Source: Pseudomonas viridiflava (lineage in GTDB: Bacteria > Pseudomonadota > Gammaproteobacteria > Pseudomonadales > Pseudomonadaceae). From it: a stretch of DNA of 64,000 nt. Numbering within the stretch: position 1 is the stretch's first letter; every line of letters begins with the position of its first letter. Shown here piece by piece: positions 16,736-26,036 of this stretch. A program made the translations under genes and the position numbers. The notes beneath the pieces were generated by a model, which was given only the letters and a program-made list of their open reading frames with translations, was not told the origin of the DNA and did not search any database. The DNA is taken from contig NZ_RBTP01000069.1 of the NCBI RefSeq assembly GCF_003702045.1, positions 62,001 through 126,000 on the forward strand. Reading direction: 5' to 3'.

Positions 16736-17377
16736 TTAAAATGACTGCCGAACACGCTCCGGCAAATAGTCCACATATCGCCGCCCAGGATTATCCCGAC
16801 AACTCGCGATTACCGTCGGAACCGCCTGGAGCAAATCGCGCACCAACGCATCGCGTTCGTCCGGAGACAGAAACAGTTGTACGACGGGGCCGCTGGACAG
16901 GTAACGCTCAGTCCTGAGAAATACGTCCAGCTCGTAAGGCGCATGCGTTCCAAGCGAGTCCTTTTGCCTTGACTCACGATTGATCTGACTGCACATCACC
17001 TTCCTGAGATCGGCGTTTTCATCCAGCGGAGGACGAGAAGGCGCCGCTTCAGCGAACTGATAGGTCACGGTCACGTTTTCGCCTTCCGGATGGGAAGCGG
17101 GAGGCTCCCACGCCTCGAAGCGCCACTGCTCGACGACGTGTTTGGCGGCAGCAATAATGGCTGGGTCGGTGGTGTTCAGAACCTCAAGGAACCGAACTTC
17201 TCCGCTGGCCTTGATGAATACCCTTACGCTGACATCGACGCCGGACACTGCTGTAAGGCGCAGGCTGCGCGGGTATTCAATATCAGGCATATGACGCGGG
17301 ACGGGATAGGAAGGCAGACCGTGTGCGACGCTGGCCAGACTAAGCAGCAACCACGCCGCGTGGAGTTTGAGCCTCAT
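16736..17377 (-). CDS. Secreted TonB_C-domain protein, second of a tandem pair
   Basis: This 213-residue protein has a cleavable signal peptide (MRLKLHAAWLLLSLASVAHG), not the long membrane anchor of TonB. Residues 30-110 resemble the TonB C-terminal domain (YPRSLRLTAVSGVDVSVRVFIKASGEVRFLEV, QWRFEAW). The C-terminal 90 residues carry a motif shared with its upstream paralogue: a single Cys, then NP, then RY-x-DYLP. The start codon directly follows the stop of that paralogue (TGAATG), with GGAGG inside its 3' end, so the two are coupled. Without an anchor or a Pro-rich spanning region it is unlikely to transduce energy in the usual way. Its role is unknown. Confidence 0.78.
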   Translation of the reverse strand: MRLKLHAAWLLLSLASVAHGLPSYPVPRHMPDIEYPRSLRLTAVSGVDVSVRVFIKASGEVRFLEVLNTTDPAIIAAAKHVVEQWRFEAWEPPASHPEGENVTVTYQFAEAAPSRPPLDENADLRKVMCSQINRESRQKDSLGTHAPYELDVFLRTERYLSSGPVVQLFLSPDERDALVRDLLQAVPTVIASCRDNPGRRYVDYLPERVRQSF

Positions 17378-18070
17378 TCAGCGAGCCTCCTGCGTCAGCC
17401 CAACGGTGAAACCTGACTCAGCTGTCCCGACCAACACCGCCTTGATCGATGCAGGCAGGTAGTCGCCGTAGCGGTGATCAGGATTGTGTTCACAGTGGCT
17501 GACAATCATCGGGATCGAATCACTCAACTGCTCAAGCAACGCCTTGCGCTCGTGCTCTGTATGGCGATGCGCAACATGGCCACTGAACAGCACTTGGCCG
17601 GTGTACCAGAACACATCAACTTTGCTCAATGATTCGTCGGGGGAGTCCTGCCGGACGGACTGCACTTCGTGATTGAGGTAGCCGCAGCGAATGTCGCCCA
17701 ACCCTACACTGACCTCGGTATTGAAACGTCGGTACCCGTGGGAACCAAAAATCACCGGTACGGTGATGCTGGTGAACGGCGGCGCGCCGACGGTGCCGAT
17801 CCAGGGTTTATAGCGCCATTGCCTGAGCGTTTGCTCGACAGACGACGTCATGAGCGGATGCCCACTTTCAATCGCCTTTGCTTCATGCACTGAGCCGTCG
17901 GACTTGATCACCAGTTGAGCACGCACCTTTCCGGCGTAGCGGGCTTTCACCAGTTCAACAGGAAACGCTGGCTGGGGCGTGTACATCGGCACCAGAAACG
18001 CTTCTGCTGCGTAAATCGGCAGCGCCATCAACGCCATTGAAACCACCAGAATAACCACAATCCACTTCAT
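17378..18070 (-). CDS. Secreted TonB_C-domain protein, first of a tandem pair
   Basis: The 230-residue product begins with a signal peptide or short anchor (MKWIVVILVVSMALMALPIYAAEA). A TonB_C-like domain follows: TPQPAFPVELVKARYAGKV, VIKSDGSV and LRQWRYKPW. The C-terminal part ends with IPMIVSHCEHNPDHRYGDYLP, aligning with the paralogue just downstream, so the pair probably arose by duplication. The ATG at 18070 is preferred over an adjacent TTG. Upstream lie two overlapping palindromes at 18167-18188 that may control the pair. The function is unassigned. Confidence 0.78.
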   Translation of the reverse strand: MKWIVVILVVSMALMALPIYAAEAFLVPMYTPQPAFPVELVKARYAGKVRAQLVIKSDGSVHEAKAIESGHPLMTSSVEQTLRQWRYKPWIGTVGAPPFTSITVPVIFGSHGYRRFNTEVSVGLGDIRCGYLNHEVQSVRQDSPDESLSKVDVFWYTGQVLFSGHVAHRHTEHERKALLEQLSDSIPMIVSHCEHNPDHRYGDYLPASIKAVLVGTAESGFTVGLTQEAR

Positions 18071-18166
18071 CAAAACCCCTGCTCATCGCGACTTAACTGC
18101 CTGCATGGCATCCATGTCGCGATACTAGAAGGGGCCTCTATAAACATATAAGGACACGATTTCTTA

Positions 18167-18188
18167 TACGGCCGTAGGACCTGTCCTA
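18167..18188. promoter_or_regulatory. Overlapping palindromes in a divergent promoter region
   Basis: TACGGCCGTA (18167-18176) is a perfect 10-base palindrome. It overlaps TAGGACCTGTCCTA (18175-18188), two perfect six-base arms around CT. They lie about 100 bp upstream of the TonB_C pair and 155 bp upstream of glpT. A dimeric regulator site is likely; the regulator is unknown. Confidence 0.5.
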
Positions 18189-18300
18189 TTCGCTTACTGA
18201 ATCGTTAAACCTCTCTGACGTTCACAAAACAACATGCGTAACCTCCCGTTTCTCGCCGTTTTTCAGTCAAAAGGCACTGCTTTTTTCTGTAATGAAAATG

Positions 18301-18320
18301 TAATATTCGCTTTCGCAAAA
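18301..18320 (+). promoter_or_regulatory. Candidate GlpR operator upstream of glpT
   Basis: The sequence ATATTCGCTTTCGCAAA resembles the ATGTTCGTTTTCGAACAT type of GlpR operator, with both TTCG/TTTCG cores in register. It lies 24-43 bases before the glpT start, a position suited to repression. It is assigned by similarity only. Confidence 0.45.
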
Positions 18321-18343
18321 AAATAAGAACCCGGAGAGTCTCT

Positions 18344-19693
18344 ATGTTTGCGTTTTTCCGCCCTGCCAGGCACAAGGCACCCCTTCCCGAAGAGCAAGTC
18401 GACAGCACGTATCGCCGCCTGCGCTGGCAGATCTTCGCGGGCATTTTCATTGGCTATGCAGGTTACTACCTGCTGCGCAAAAACTTCTCGCTGGCGATGC
18501 CTTATCTGATTGATGAGGGTTACACCCGTGGTCAGCTGGGCGTGGCGATGTCGGCGATTGCGATTGCCTACGGCCTGTCGAAGTTCTTGATGGGGATCAT
18601 CTCCGACCGGTCCAACCCACGTTACTTCCTGCCGTTCGGCCTGCTGGTGTCGGCCGGGGTGATGTTCATCTTTGGTTTCGCGCCGTGGGCGACGTCCAGT
18701 GTCACGATCATGTTCGTGCTGCTGTTCATCAATGGCTGGGCGCAGGGCATGGGCTGGCCGCCGAGCGGACGAACAATGGTGCACTGGTGGTCGCAGAAGG
18801 AACGCGGCGGCGTGGTGTCGGTGTGGAACGTGGCGCACAACGTCGGCGGTGGCCTGATTGGTCCGCTGTTTCTGCTGGGCATGGGCTGGACTAATGACTG
18901 GCATGCGGCCTTCTACGTCCCGGCTGCCGTGGCGTTGCTGGTGGCGGTCTTCGCGTTCGCAACCATGCGCGACACGCCGCAATCAGTGGGCCTGCCGCCT
19001 ATCGAGCACTACAAGAACGATTACCCGGAAGGCTACGATGCCAGCCATGAAGAAGAATTCAGCGCCAAGGAAATCTTCGTCAAATACGTGCTGCGCAACA
19101 AATTCCTGTGGTACATCGCGATGGCCAACGTGTTCGTCTACCTGCTGCGCTACGGCGTGCTGGACTGGGCACCGACCTACTTGAAAGAAGCCAAACACTT
19201 CACGGTCGACAAGACCTCATGGGCTTATTTCCTGTACGAGTGGGCCGGTATTCCGGGCACGCTATTGTGCGGCTGGATGTCGGACAAGATCTTCAAGGGC
19301 AACCGCGGCCTGACGGGCATGGTGTTCATGTTTCTGGTGACCATCGCCACGCTGGTGTACTGGCTCAATCCTGAAGGCAACCCGACGGTCGACATGATCG
19401 CGCTGGTGTCCATCGGCTTCCTGATCTATGGCCCGGTGATGCTGATCGGTCTGCAGGCGCTGGAACTCGCGCCCAAGAAAGCAGCCGGGACGGCGGCGGG
19501 CTTTACCGGCCTGTTCGGCTATCTGGGCGGTTCGGTCGCGGCAAGTGCTGCGATGGGCTACACCGTAGACCACTTCGGCTGGGACGGCGGTTTTGTGCTG
19601 CTGATTGGCGCATGCATTCTGGCGATGGTGTTTCTGGCCCCGACACTGCGTCACAAGCAGGTCGCCAGCACCTCGCGTGAAGCCAAAGCCTGA
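18344..19693 (+). CDS. glpT: Glycerol-3-phosphate transporter
   Basis: GlpT exchanges glycerol-3-phosphate for inorganic phosphate across the inner membrane. The 449-residue major facilitator protein has 12 predicted spans. It carries the organophosphate:phosphate antiporter signatures: YRRLRWQIFAGIFIGYAGYYLLRKNFSLAMPYL at the start (Arg in the first helix), GWAQGMGWPPSGRTMVHWW in helix 4-5, and APTYLKE in the second half. A GGAGAG site precedes the ATG. A candidate GlpR operator lies just upstream. The gene stands alone and ends one base from the convergent ChaC-like gene. Confidence 0.95.
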   Translation: MFAFFRPARHKAPLPEEQVDSTYRRLRWQIFAGIFIGYAGYYLLRKNFSLAMPYLIDEGYTRGQLGVAMSAIAIAYGLSKFLMGIISDRSNPRYFLPFGLLVSAGVMFIFGFAPWATSSVTIMFVLLFINGWAQGMGWPPSGRTMVHWWSQKERGGVVSVWNVAHNVGGGLIGPLFLLGMGWTNDWHAAFYVPAAVALLVAVFAFATMRDTPQSVGLPPIEHYKNDYPEGYDASHEEEFSAKEIFVKYVLRNKFLWYIAMANVFVYLLRYGVLDWAPTYLKEAKHFTVDKTSWAYFLYEWAGIPGTLLCGWMSDKIFKGNRGLTGMVFMFLVTIATLVYWLNPEGNPTVDMIALVSIGFLIYGPVMLIGLQALELAPKKAAGTAAGFTGLFGYLGGSVAASAAMGYTVDHFGWDGGFVLLIGACILAMVFLAPTLRHKQVASTSREAKA

Positions 19694-19694
19694 T

Positions 19695-20363
19695 TCAGGC
19701 GGTTGCTGACTGGCAGCGCTTGAGCCGCGCCTCCAGATGCAAATCTGGCATGGCGTGGCTGCGCAGGGCGATGACGGTCTGCTCAACATAATCGCGGGTG
19801 GTCCCATACCGCCCGCTTGCGCTGGCCAGCACCTGGCTCAGCACGCTATCCGGCAGATTGCCCGCGTAGCTGGGCAGATGACGCTCCAATACAAATCCCA
19901 ATGCCTGGACCTGCCTGCCATCTTCGAGACGGCAGTTGAGCCAGTGCGGGCGGTAGGAGGGATAAGGCATCTCGCGCTGCCACAAGGCGAGCAGCGAGTC
20001 TTCAAGGCATTCGTCCGGGAGTCGATAGGCGAAGCCGGTGCAGGAGCCGCCTCGGTCCAGACCGAACACCAGGCCCGGTACTTCGGGCGTGCCACGATGC
20101 TCATGGGACCACAGGTACAAGCCACGGTGATAACCATGTACGCGACCGCGTTGACGCTCGACGGCGGTGCATTCGGGTCGCCAGATCAGCGAACCATAAG
20201 CGAACAGCCAGACCGGCCCGCCCTTATGGCGCTGCATGGTGGTGGCCATTGATGCGAGCAATTGCTCACGCGTCAGTTGCGGGCCAAGATCGATGACAGG
20301 TGGATACGTCAGGCCCAGGCCGTCGTGTACCGCGACGGCCAGTTCGTTGATTGGGTTCTCCAT
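19695..20363 (-). CDS. ChaC-like gamma-glutamylcyclotransferase
   Basis: The 222-residue protein belongs to the ChaC family, which cleaves glutathione to 5-oxoproline and Cys-Gly. The substrate-binding motif WLFAYGSLIWRPE is at about residues 52-64. RGRVHGYHRGLYLWSHEHRGTPEVPGLVFGL and FAYRLP follow, as in the family. The general-acid glutamate expected after the first domain fits the region near VQALGFV, but I could not fix the residue. It is monocistronic and cytosolic, with no signal peptide. Confidence 0.88.
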   Translation of the reverse strand: MENPINELAVAVHDGLGLTYPPVIDLGPQLTREQLLASMATTMQRHKGGPVWLFAYGSLIWRPECTAVERQRGRVHGYHRGLYLWSHEHRGTPEVPGLVFGLDRGGSCTGFAYRLPDECLEDSLLALWQREMPYPSYRPHWLNCRLEDGRQVQALGFVLERHLPSYAGNLPDSVLSQVLASASGRYGTTRDYVEQTVIALRSHAMPDLHLEARLKRCQSATA

Positions 20364-20571
20364 TTGCCTCCCTGACAGTCTGACTGCCAGTCTTTACCGA
20401 GCCCCGCTGAAACGCTCATGGGCGAGCGGCATCAGGGTGTCGTGGTGCGTTCACAGCGGCAGGCCGACGACCTGCATTGCCAAAAGGCATCTGGCGATGA
20501 TTTGACATTGCCAGATGCTATAAGCGGGTTGAAGCAATTTATAATCCAACTACCTGACCGTCAGTCAGGTG

Positions 20572-21540
20572 TCACGGACGTGGCGCGTAGGCAAACACGT
20601 CTGCACGCATTTGATGAGCGTCCATACCGGCAGCGACGAGCGCATCGAGCGTGCCGTAGATCATCGCGGGCGAGCCGCTGCCGTAGACATGCACCGCCGA
20701 CAGATCCTTGATGTCCTCACAGACCGCTTCGTGCAGCATCCCGCAGCGCCCTTCCCAGCCGCACAGATCACTGACGACCTTGTGCAGGAACAGATTGGGC
20801 AGTTGTGCCCATTCATCCCAGTGCGCAATCTCATAGAAATCGTCGGGACGCCTTGCGCCCCAGTACAGGTGCACGGGATGGTCGAAACCTTTGGCCCGAC
20901 AATGCTCGATCAGACTGCTCATCTGCGCCATGCCGGTGCCTGCCGCGATCAGCACCAGCGGCCCGTCAGGCAGCTCGGCCAGGTGGGTGTCGCCAAACGG
21001 CAGTTCGACCTTTGCCATCGCGTTGCGCTGCAACTGCTCGATGAGGTTGCGCGCACTGTCTTCACGCACCAGCACGTGCAGCTCCAGATCGCGACCCCGA
21101 TAGGGCGCGGAGGCGATGGAGAAGGCAGACTTTTCGCCGTTCTCGCGCTCGATCATCAGGTATTGTCCGGCGTGGTAGCGCGGCGGCTTGCCGGCCGGGG
21201 CGCGCAGCCCCACACGCCAGACATCGCCACCCACTTCGACGCACTCGCTCAGTTGGCAGGCGACGCTGCGCACCGGCAGCTCACCCTTGGCCAGCACGCC
21301 ATCCCACAGCACCACACAATCTTCCAGCGGCTCAGCCAGACAGGTGTAGATCTCGCCGTGGTCATGCTCTTGATCCGCCTGCATGACCCGGCCTTCCACC
21401 AGCAGCGCCGAGCAAACGTGGCAATTTCCGTTGCGGCAGCTCTGTGGGCACTCATAGCCCAGGCGTTGCGCAGCGTCGAGAATCCGCTCGCCCGGCAAGG
21501 TATCCAGCACTGCGCCCGAGGGTTGCAAGGTTACGCGCAT
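20572..21540 (-). CDS. 2Fe-2S ferredoxin-NAD(P)H reductase fusion (CDP-6-deoxy-glucoseen reductase-like)
   Basis: The 322-residue protein carries an N-terminal plant-type 2Fe-2S domain with the cluster cysteines in CPQSCRNGNCHVC plus a later TCLAEP cysteine. An FAD-binding barrel (HAGQYLMIERENGEKSAFSIAS) and an NAD-binding domain (VLIAAGTGMAQMSSLI) follow. This is the electron-transfer architecture of oxygenase reductases and of AscD-like enzymes. Its ATG overlaps the ubiD stop (TGATG), so it is translated with ubiD, and it is conserved beside ubiD in pseudomonads. A role in quinone metabolism is plausible but unproven. Confidence 0.88.
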   Translation of the reverse strand: MRVTLQPSGAVLDTLPGERILDAAQRLGYECPQSCRNGNCHVCSALLVEGRVMQADQEHDHGEIYTCLAEPLEDCVVLWDGVLAKGELPVRSVACQLSECVEVGGDVWRVGLRAPAGKPPRYHAGQYLMIERENGEKSAFSIASAPYRGRDLELHVLVREDSARNLIEQLQRNAMAKVELPFGDTHLAELPDGPLVLIAAGTGMAQMSSLIEHCRAKGFDHPVHLYWGARRPDDFYEIAHWDEWAQLPNLFLHKVVSDLCGWEGRCGMLHEAVCEDIKDLSAVHVYGSGSPAMIYGTLDALVAAGMDAHQMRADVFAYAPRP

Positions 21541-23006
21541 CACTTGATTCCCAACTGATCCCAGATTTCGTCGACCCGACGTGTAGTGGCCTCATCCTTG
21601 ATGATCGCCCTGCCCCATTCGCGAGTGGTTTCGCCCGGCCACTTATTGGTCGCGTCCAACCCCATCTTGGAGCCCAGACCGGACACTGGCGAAGCGAAAT
21701 CCAGGTAGTCGATAGGCGTGTTGTCGATCATCACGGTGTCGCGCTTGGGGTCCATACGCGTGGTGATCGCCCAGATCACGTCGTTCCAGTCGCGTGCATT
21801 GATGTCGTCGTCGGTCACGATCACGAATTTGGTGTACATGAACTGCCGCAGGAACGACCACACGCCCAGCATCACGCGCTTGGCATGGCCAGGATACTGC
21901 TTCTTGATGGTCACGACGGCCATGCGATACGAGCAGCCTTCGGGCGGCAGGTAGAAATCGACGATTTCCGGAAATTGCTTCTGCAGGATCGGCACGAACA
22001 CCTCGTTCAGTGCGACGCCCAGAATCGCTGGCTCATCAGGTGGACGGCCGGTGTAGGTGCTGTGGTAGATCGGCTTGATGCGGTGCGTGATGCGTTCGAC
22101 GGTGAGCACCGGAAAGCTGTCCACTTCGTTGTAATAGCCCGTGTGGTCGCCATAAGGCCCCTCATCGGCCATTTCACCGGGATGGATCACCCCTTCAAGC
22201 ACGATCTCGGCGCTGGCGGGCACTTGCAGGTTGCTGCCCCGGCACTTGATCAGCTCGGTGCGCGAACCGCGCAACAGGCCGGCGAAGGCGTATTCGGAGA
22301 GGCTGTCCGGCACCGGGGTCACGGCGCCCAGAATGGTGGCCGGGTCTGCACCCAGCGCCACGGCAACCGGATAAGGTTCGCCCGGATGCTTGGCGCACCA
22401 GTCACGAAAATCCAGCGCGCCGCCACGATGGCTGAGCCAGCGCATGATGATCTTGTTACGGCCAATCACCTGTTGGCGATAGATGCCCAGGTTCTGGCGT
22501 TCCTTGTTCGGCCCCTTGGTGACCGTCAGGCCCCAGGTGATCAGGGGCGCTACGTCGCCCGGCCAGCAGGTCTGGACTGGCAACATGCCCAGGTCGACGT
22601 CATCGCCTTCGATCACGACTTCCTGGCAAGGTGCATCCTTGACCACCTTGGGGGCCATTGCGATGACTTTGCGGAATATCGGCAACTTGGACCAGGCGTC
22701 TTTCAGCCCCTTGGGCGGCTCGGGTTCCTTGAGGAAGGCCAAGAGCTTGCCGATCTCGCGCAATTCGCTGACCGCCTCGGCGCCCATGCCCATTGCCACG
22801 CGCTCGGGCGTGCCAAACAGGTTGCCCAGCACCGGCATGTCGAAACCCACCGGCTTTTCGAACAACAGGGCAGGGCCCTTGGCACGCAAGGTGCGATCAC
22901 AGATCTCGGTCATTTCAAGCACGGGCGAAATCGGCATATGAATGCGTTTCAACTCTCCGCGCTGTTCAAGCTGCTGTACGAAATCCCTTAGATCTTTGAA
23001 TTTCAT
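21540..23006 (-). CDS. ubiD: 4-hydroxy-3-polyprenylbenzoate decarboxylase
   Basis: UbiD removes the carboxyl group of the prenylated precursor in ubiquinone synthesis, using prenylated FMN made by UbiX. The 488-residue product shows the family blocks MKFKDLRDFVQQLEQ and GRNKIIMRWLSHRGGALDFRDW. It also shows the catalytic-region EMADEGPYGDHTGYYNEVD, which contains the essential acidic residues. The ATG at 23006 gives the conserved N-terminus; an upstream ATG adds four unrelated residues. It lies 130 bp downstream of rho, beyond a terminator, so it has its own promoter. Confidence 0.96.
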   Translation of the reverse strand: MKFKDLRDFVQQLEQRGELKRIHMPISPVLEMTEICDRTLRAKGPALLFEKPVGFDMPVLGNLFGTPERVAMGMGAEAVSELREIGKLLAFLKEPEPPKGLKDAWSKLPIFRKVIAMAPKVVKDAPCQEVVIEGDDVDLGMLPVQTCWPGDVAPLITWGLTVTKGPNKERQNLGIYRQQVIGRNKIIMRWLSHRGGALDFRDWCAKHPGEPYPVAVALGADPATILGAVTPVPDSLSEYAFAGLLRGSRTELIKCRGSNLQVPASAEIVLEGVIHPGEMADEGPYGDHTGYYNEVDSFPVLTVERITHRIKPIYHSTYTGRPPDEPAILGVALNEVFVPILQKQFPEIVDFYLPPEGCSYRMAVVTIKKQYPGHAKRVMLGVWSFLRQFMYTKFVIVTDDDINARDWNDVIWAITTRMDPKRDTVMIDNTPIDYLDFASPVSGLGSKMGLDATNKWPGETTREWGRAIIKDEATTRRVDEIWDQLGIK

Positions 23007-23086
23007 TAACCCGGCCACTTATCCAAATAGACCCACATCCTACCTGCTCTGAGCACTCAAGGCAGCTAATGAGCCGAACGGCAGCC

Positions 23087-23117
23087 AAAAAAAATGGCAC
23101 CCCGAAGGATGCCATTT
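23087..23117 (-). terminator. Rho-independent terminator of rho
   Basis: Read on the minus strand, AAATGGCATCC and GGTGCCATTT pair around a TTCG-like loop and are followed by a run of eight Ts. It lies 19 bp after the rho stop codon and separates rho from ubiD. Confidence 0.88.
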
Positions 23118-23135
23118 CTTGAACCGACCCGTCTG

Positions 23136-24395
<1,260 letters not shown>

Positions 24396-24589
24396 ATGGG
24401 AATGACGTAATCGTGTATGGAGGGGGAAATTAAGCTTTTGGCTTAATGAGGCCGCGCCGCAGAGAAGGCGACAGGATCGCGTACTAAATCGAAAGGAGAG
24501 CGTCGGCGACGGCTAGCAGGGGGCAACGGAGAAGCCGTTGCGGGGCCGAATGTACCACTCGATTTTCAAGGAGTCTAGTACGACACCCG
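24396..24589 (-). other. Long 5' leader of rho
   Basis: No gene was found between trxA and rho. The leader contains short inverted repeats (AAGCTTTTGGCTT, GGAGAAGCCGTTGCGG). Rho genes are commonly autoregulated by Rho-dependent attenuation in such a leader, so this segment may serve that purpose. Confidence 0.45.
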
Positions 24590-24619
24590 AAAAAAAGCCC
24601 CGCTAATTAGCAGGGCTTT
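24590..24619 (-). terminator. Rho-independent terminator of trxA
   Basis: AAAGCCC-TGCTAATTAGC-GGGCTTT forms a stem with a T-run on the minus strand, nine bases after the trxA stop. Confidence 0.9.
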
Positions 24620-24627
24620 GGGACACT

Positions 24628-24957
24628 TCAGATGTTGGCGTCGAGGAAGGCAGCGAGCTGCGACTTCGAAAGAGCGCCTACTTTAGTGGCCTCGACGTTG
24701 CCGTTCTTGAACAGCATCAGCGTCGGGATACCACGAACGCCATGCTTGGCCGGGGTTTCCTGATTTTCGTCGATGTTCAATTTGGCAACGGTCAATTTGC
24801 CTTCGTACGTGCTGGCGATTTCGTCCAGAACCGGGGCAATCATCTTGCAAGGGCCACACCATTCAGCCCAGTAGTCGACCAGTACAGGGCCTTGAGCCTT
24901 GAGTACATCGGCTTCGAAGCTGGCGTCGGTGACGTGTTTGATCTTGTCGCTACTCAT
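24628..24957 (-). CDS. trxA: Thioredoxin
   Basis: Thioredoxin reduces cytosolic disulfides. The 109-residue protein has the active site WCGPC at residues 33-37 and the cis-proline loop GIPT at 76-79, with the conserved FFWAEW-type lead-in (VDYWAEW). It is the expected length. A good promoter lies 40-65 bp upstream, and a GGAGAC ribosome site precedes the ATG. It is followed by its own terminator and then rho. Confidence 0.98.
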   Translation of the reverse strand: MSSDKIKHVTDASFEADVLKAQGPVLVDYWAEWCGPCKMIAPVLDEIASTYEGKLTVAKLNIDENQETPAKHGVRGIPTLMLFKNGNVEATKVGALSKSQLAAFLDANI

Positions 24958-24994
24958 GGATGTCTCCGAGTTCGTAGGCTAAAAAACGACGCTC

Positions 24995-25023
24995 ATCATA
25001 GCGGGCCTAATGACATTCAGGAA
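24995..25023 (-). promoter_or_regulatory. Candidate sigma-70 promoter of trxA
   Basis: On the minus strand TTCCTG (-35) and TATGAT (-10) are separated by 17 bases. The predicted start lies about 30 bases before the trxA ATG. Confidence 0.6.
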
Positions 25024-25076
25024 GCGAAGGATCATTGAGTCTAGCTATGATGGCTTATGACTAAGGTTATAGCTCA

Positions 25077-25784
25077 TCACTGACTCGAAGGGGAAACGAA
25101 AACGATGCCCGTGCGCAGCGCAGCGCCTCTGACGTGTTCCTGCATGGCTTTTTGCGCAGGTCCGGAGGCGTGCCGGGCCAGCGCGCGAAGGATCTTGCGG
25201 TGCTCCTGCCACGTCTCCATCACCCTCGCCGCCCTGATGAACGGCATCTTCTGGCTCTCCAGAAAAATATCGGCGCCTGCGGTCACGATCCCCAGCATCG
25301 CCTGATTGCCACTGGCGACCAGGATGTGCCGGTGGAATTCGAAATCAAGACGTGCGGCCGACTCGAAATCCCCGGCACGCAACTCCAGACGCATCGCCTC
25401 GACGTTGTCTTCCAGCACATCCCGTTCGTCGGCGGTCAGCGTCACAGCGGCCAGCCCCGCAGCGAAGCCCTCCAGCGCATAACGCAGTTGAAACGTATCA
25501 GCCGGAGAAACCTGAGCCTCGAACGGCCAGGAAAACCCACCCGTGCGCTGTTCTGGTTCAGAAAGGGCCTGCACGAAGACGCCTTTGCCAGGCTGCACAC
25601 TGATGATGCCCAGGGCGCTGAGCGACGAAAGCGCCTCGCGCAGCGATGCACGACTGACCCCCAGCAAAACGGCCAGATCACGCTGCGAAGGCAGGCTGTC
25701 GCCAGGTTTGTAGCCCTGCTCGGCAATCAATTTACGGATGGCCCTGAGGGCGGATTCCGGTACGGCGAGCGAAGTATGCGGCAT
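25077..25784 (-). CDS. GntR-family (FCD) transcriptional regulator
   Basis: This 235-residue FadR-subfamily regulator has an N-terminal winged helix (SLPSQRDLAVLLGVSRASLREALSSLSALG, then GKGVFV) and an all-helical FCD ligand domain. The metal-binding pattern of FCD domains is visible in DFEFHRHI and in EHRKILRALA. It diverges from a four-gene amino-acid-type ABC transporter that it probably controls. A near-palindromic site abuts its start codon, which suggests autoregulation. The ligand is unknown but is likely the transported solute or a product of it. Confidence 0.9.
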   Translation of the reverse strand: MPHTSLAVPESALRAIRKLIAEQGYKPGDSLPSQRDLAVLLGVSRASLREALSSLSALGIISVQPGKGVFVQALSEPEQRTGGFSWPFEAQVSPADTFQLRYALEGFAAGLAAVTLTADERDVLEDNVEAMRLELRAGDFESAARLDFEFHRHILVASGNQAMLGIVTAGADIFLESQKMPFIRAARVMETWQEHRKILRALARHASGPAQKAMQEHVRGAALRTGIVFVSPSSQ

Positions 25785-25785
25785 C

Positions 25786-25800
25786 ACTGTTCAGGCCAGT
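25786..25800. promoter_or_regulatory. Operator candidate copy 1 (ACTGTTCAGGCCAGT)
   Basis: This 15-base near-palindrome (ACTG...CAGT arms) begins one base from the GntR-type regulator's start codon. A second copy differing at one base lies at 25911-25925. A dimeric FCD regulator would bind such a site; position and repetition support autoregulation. Confidence 0.6.
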
Positions 25801-25910
25801 CAGTCCAGTAAAAATCCCTTTTATCGTCATCCCGAGCATTCGGCAAGCGGCGCCCAGCGCTGGGGCGGCGGGGCTTTCAGACGCGCTAAAGCAGGGCATG
25901 CGCAAGATCA

Positions 25911-25925
25911 ACTGTTCAGACCAGT
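25911..25925. promoter_or_regulatory. Operator candidate copy 2 (ACTGTTCAGACCAGT)
   Basis: This copy matches the one at 25786-25800 in 14 of 15 bases. Against its own reverse complement it matches in 12 of 15 positions. It lies 112 bp before the transporter operon, a suitable position for control of that promoter. Confidence 0.6.
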
Positions 25926-26036
25926 AAGACCAAAAAATGCCTGTACCCCTTGAGTTATGGCCCGCTCAAGACGAGTGGCATGGGCTGTGCACTGGGTTAA
26001 CGGCCAACACCTTACCGTTCCGTCCGGAGAGTTCTC

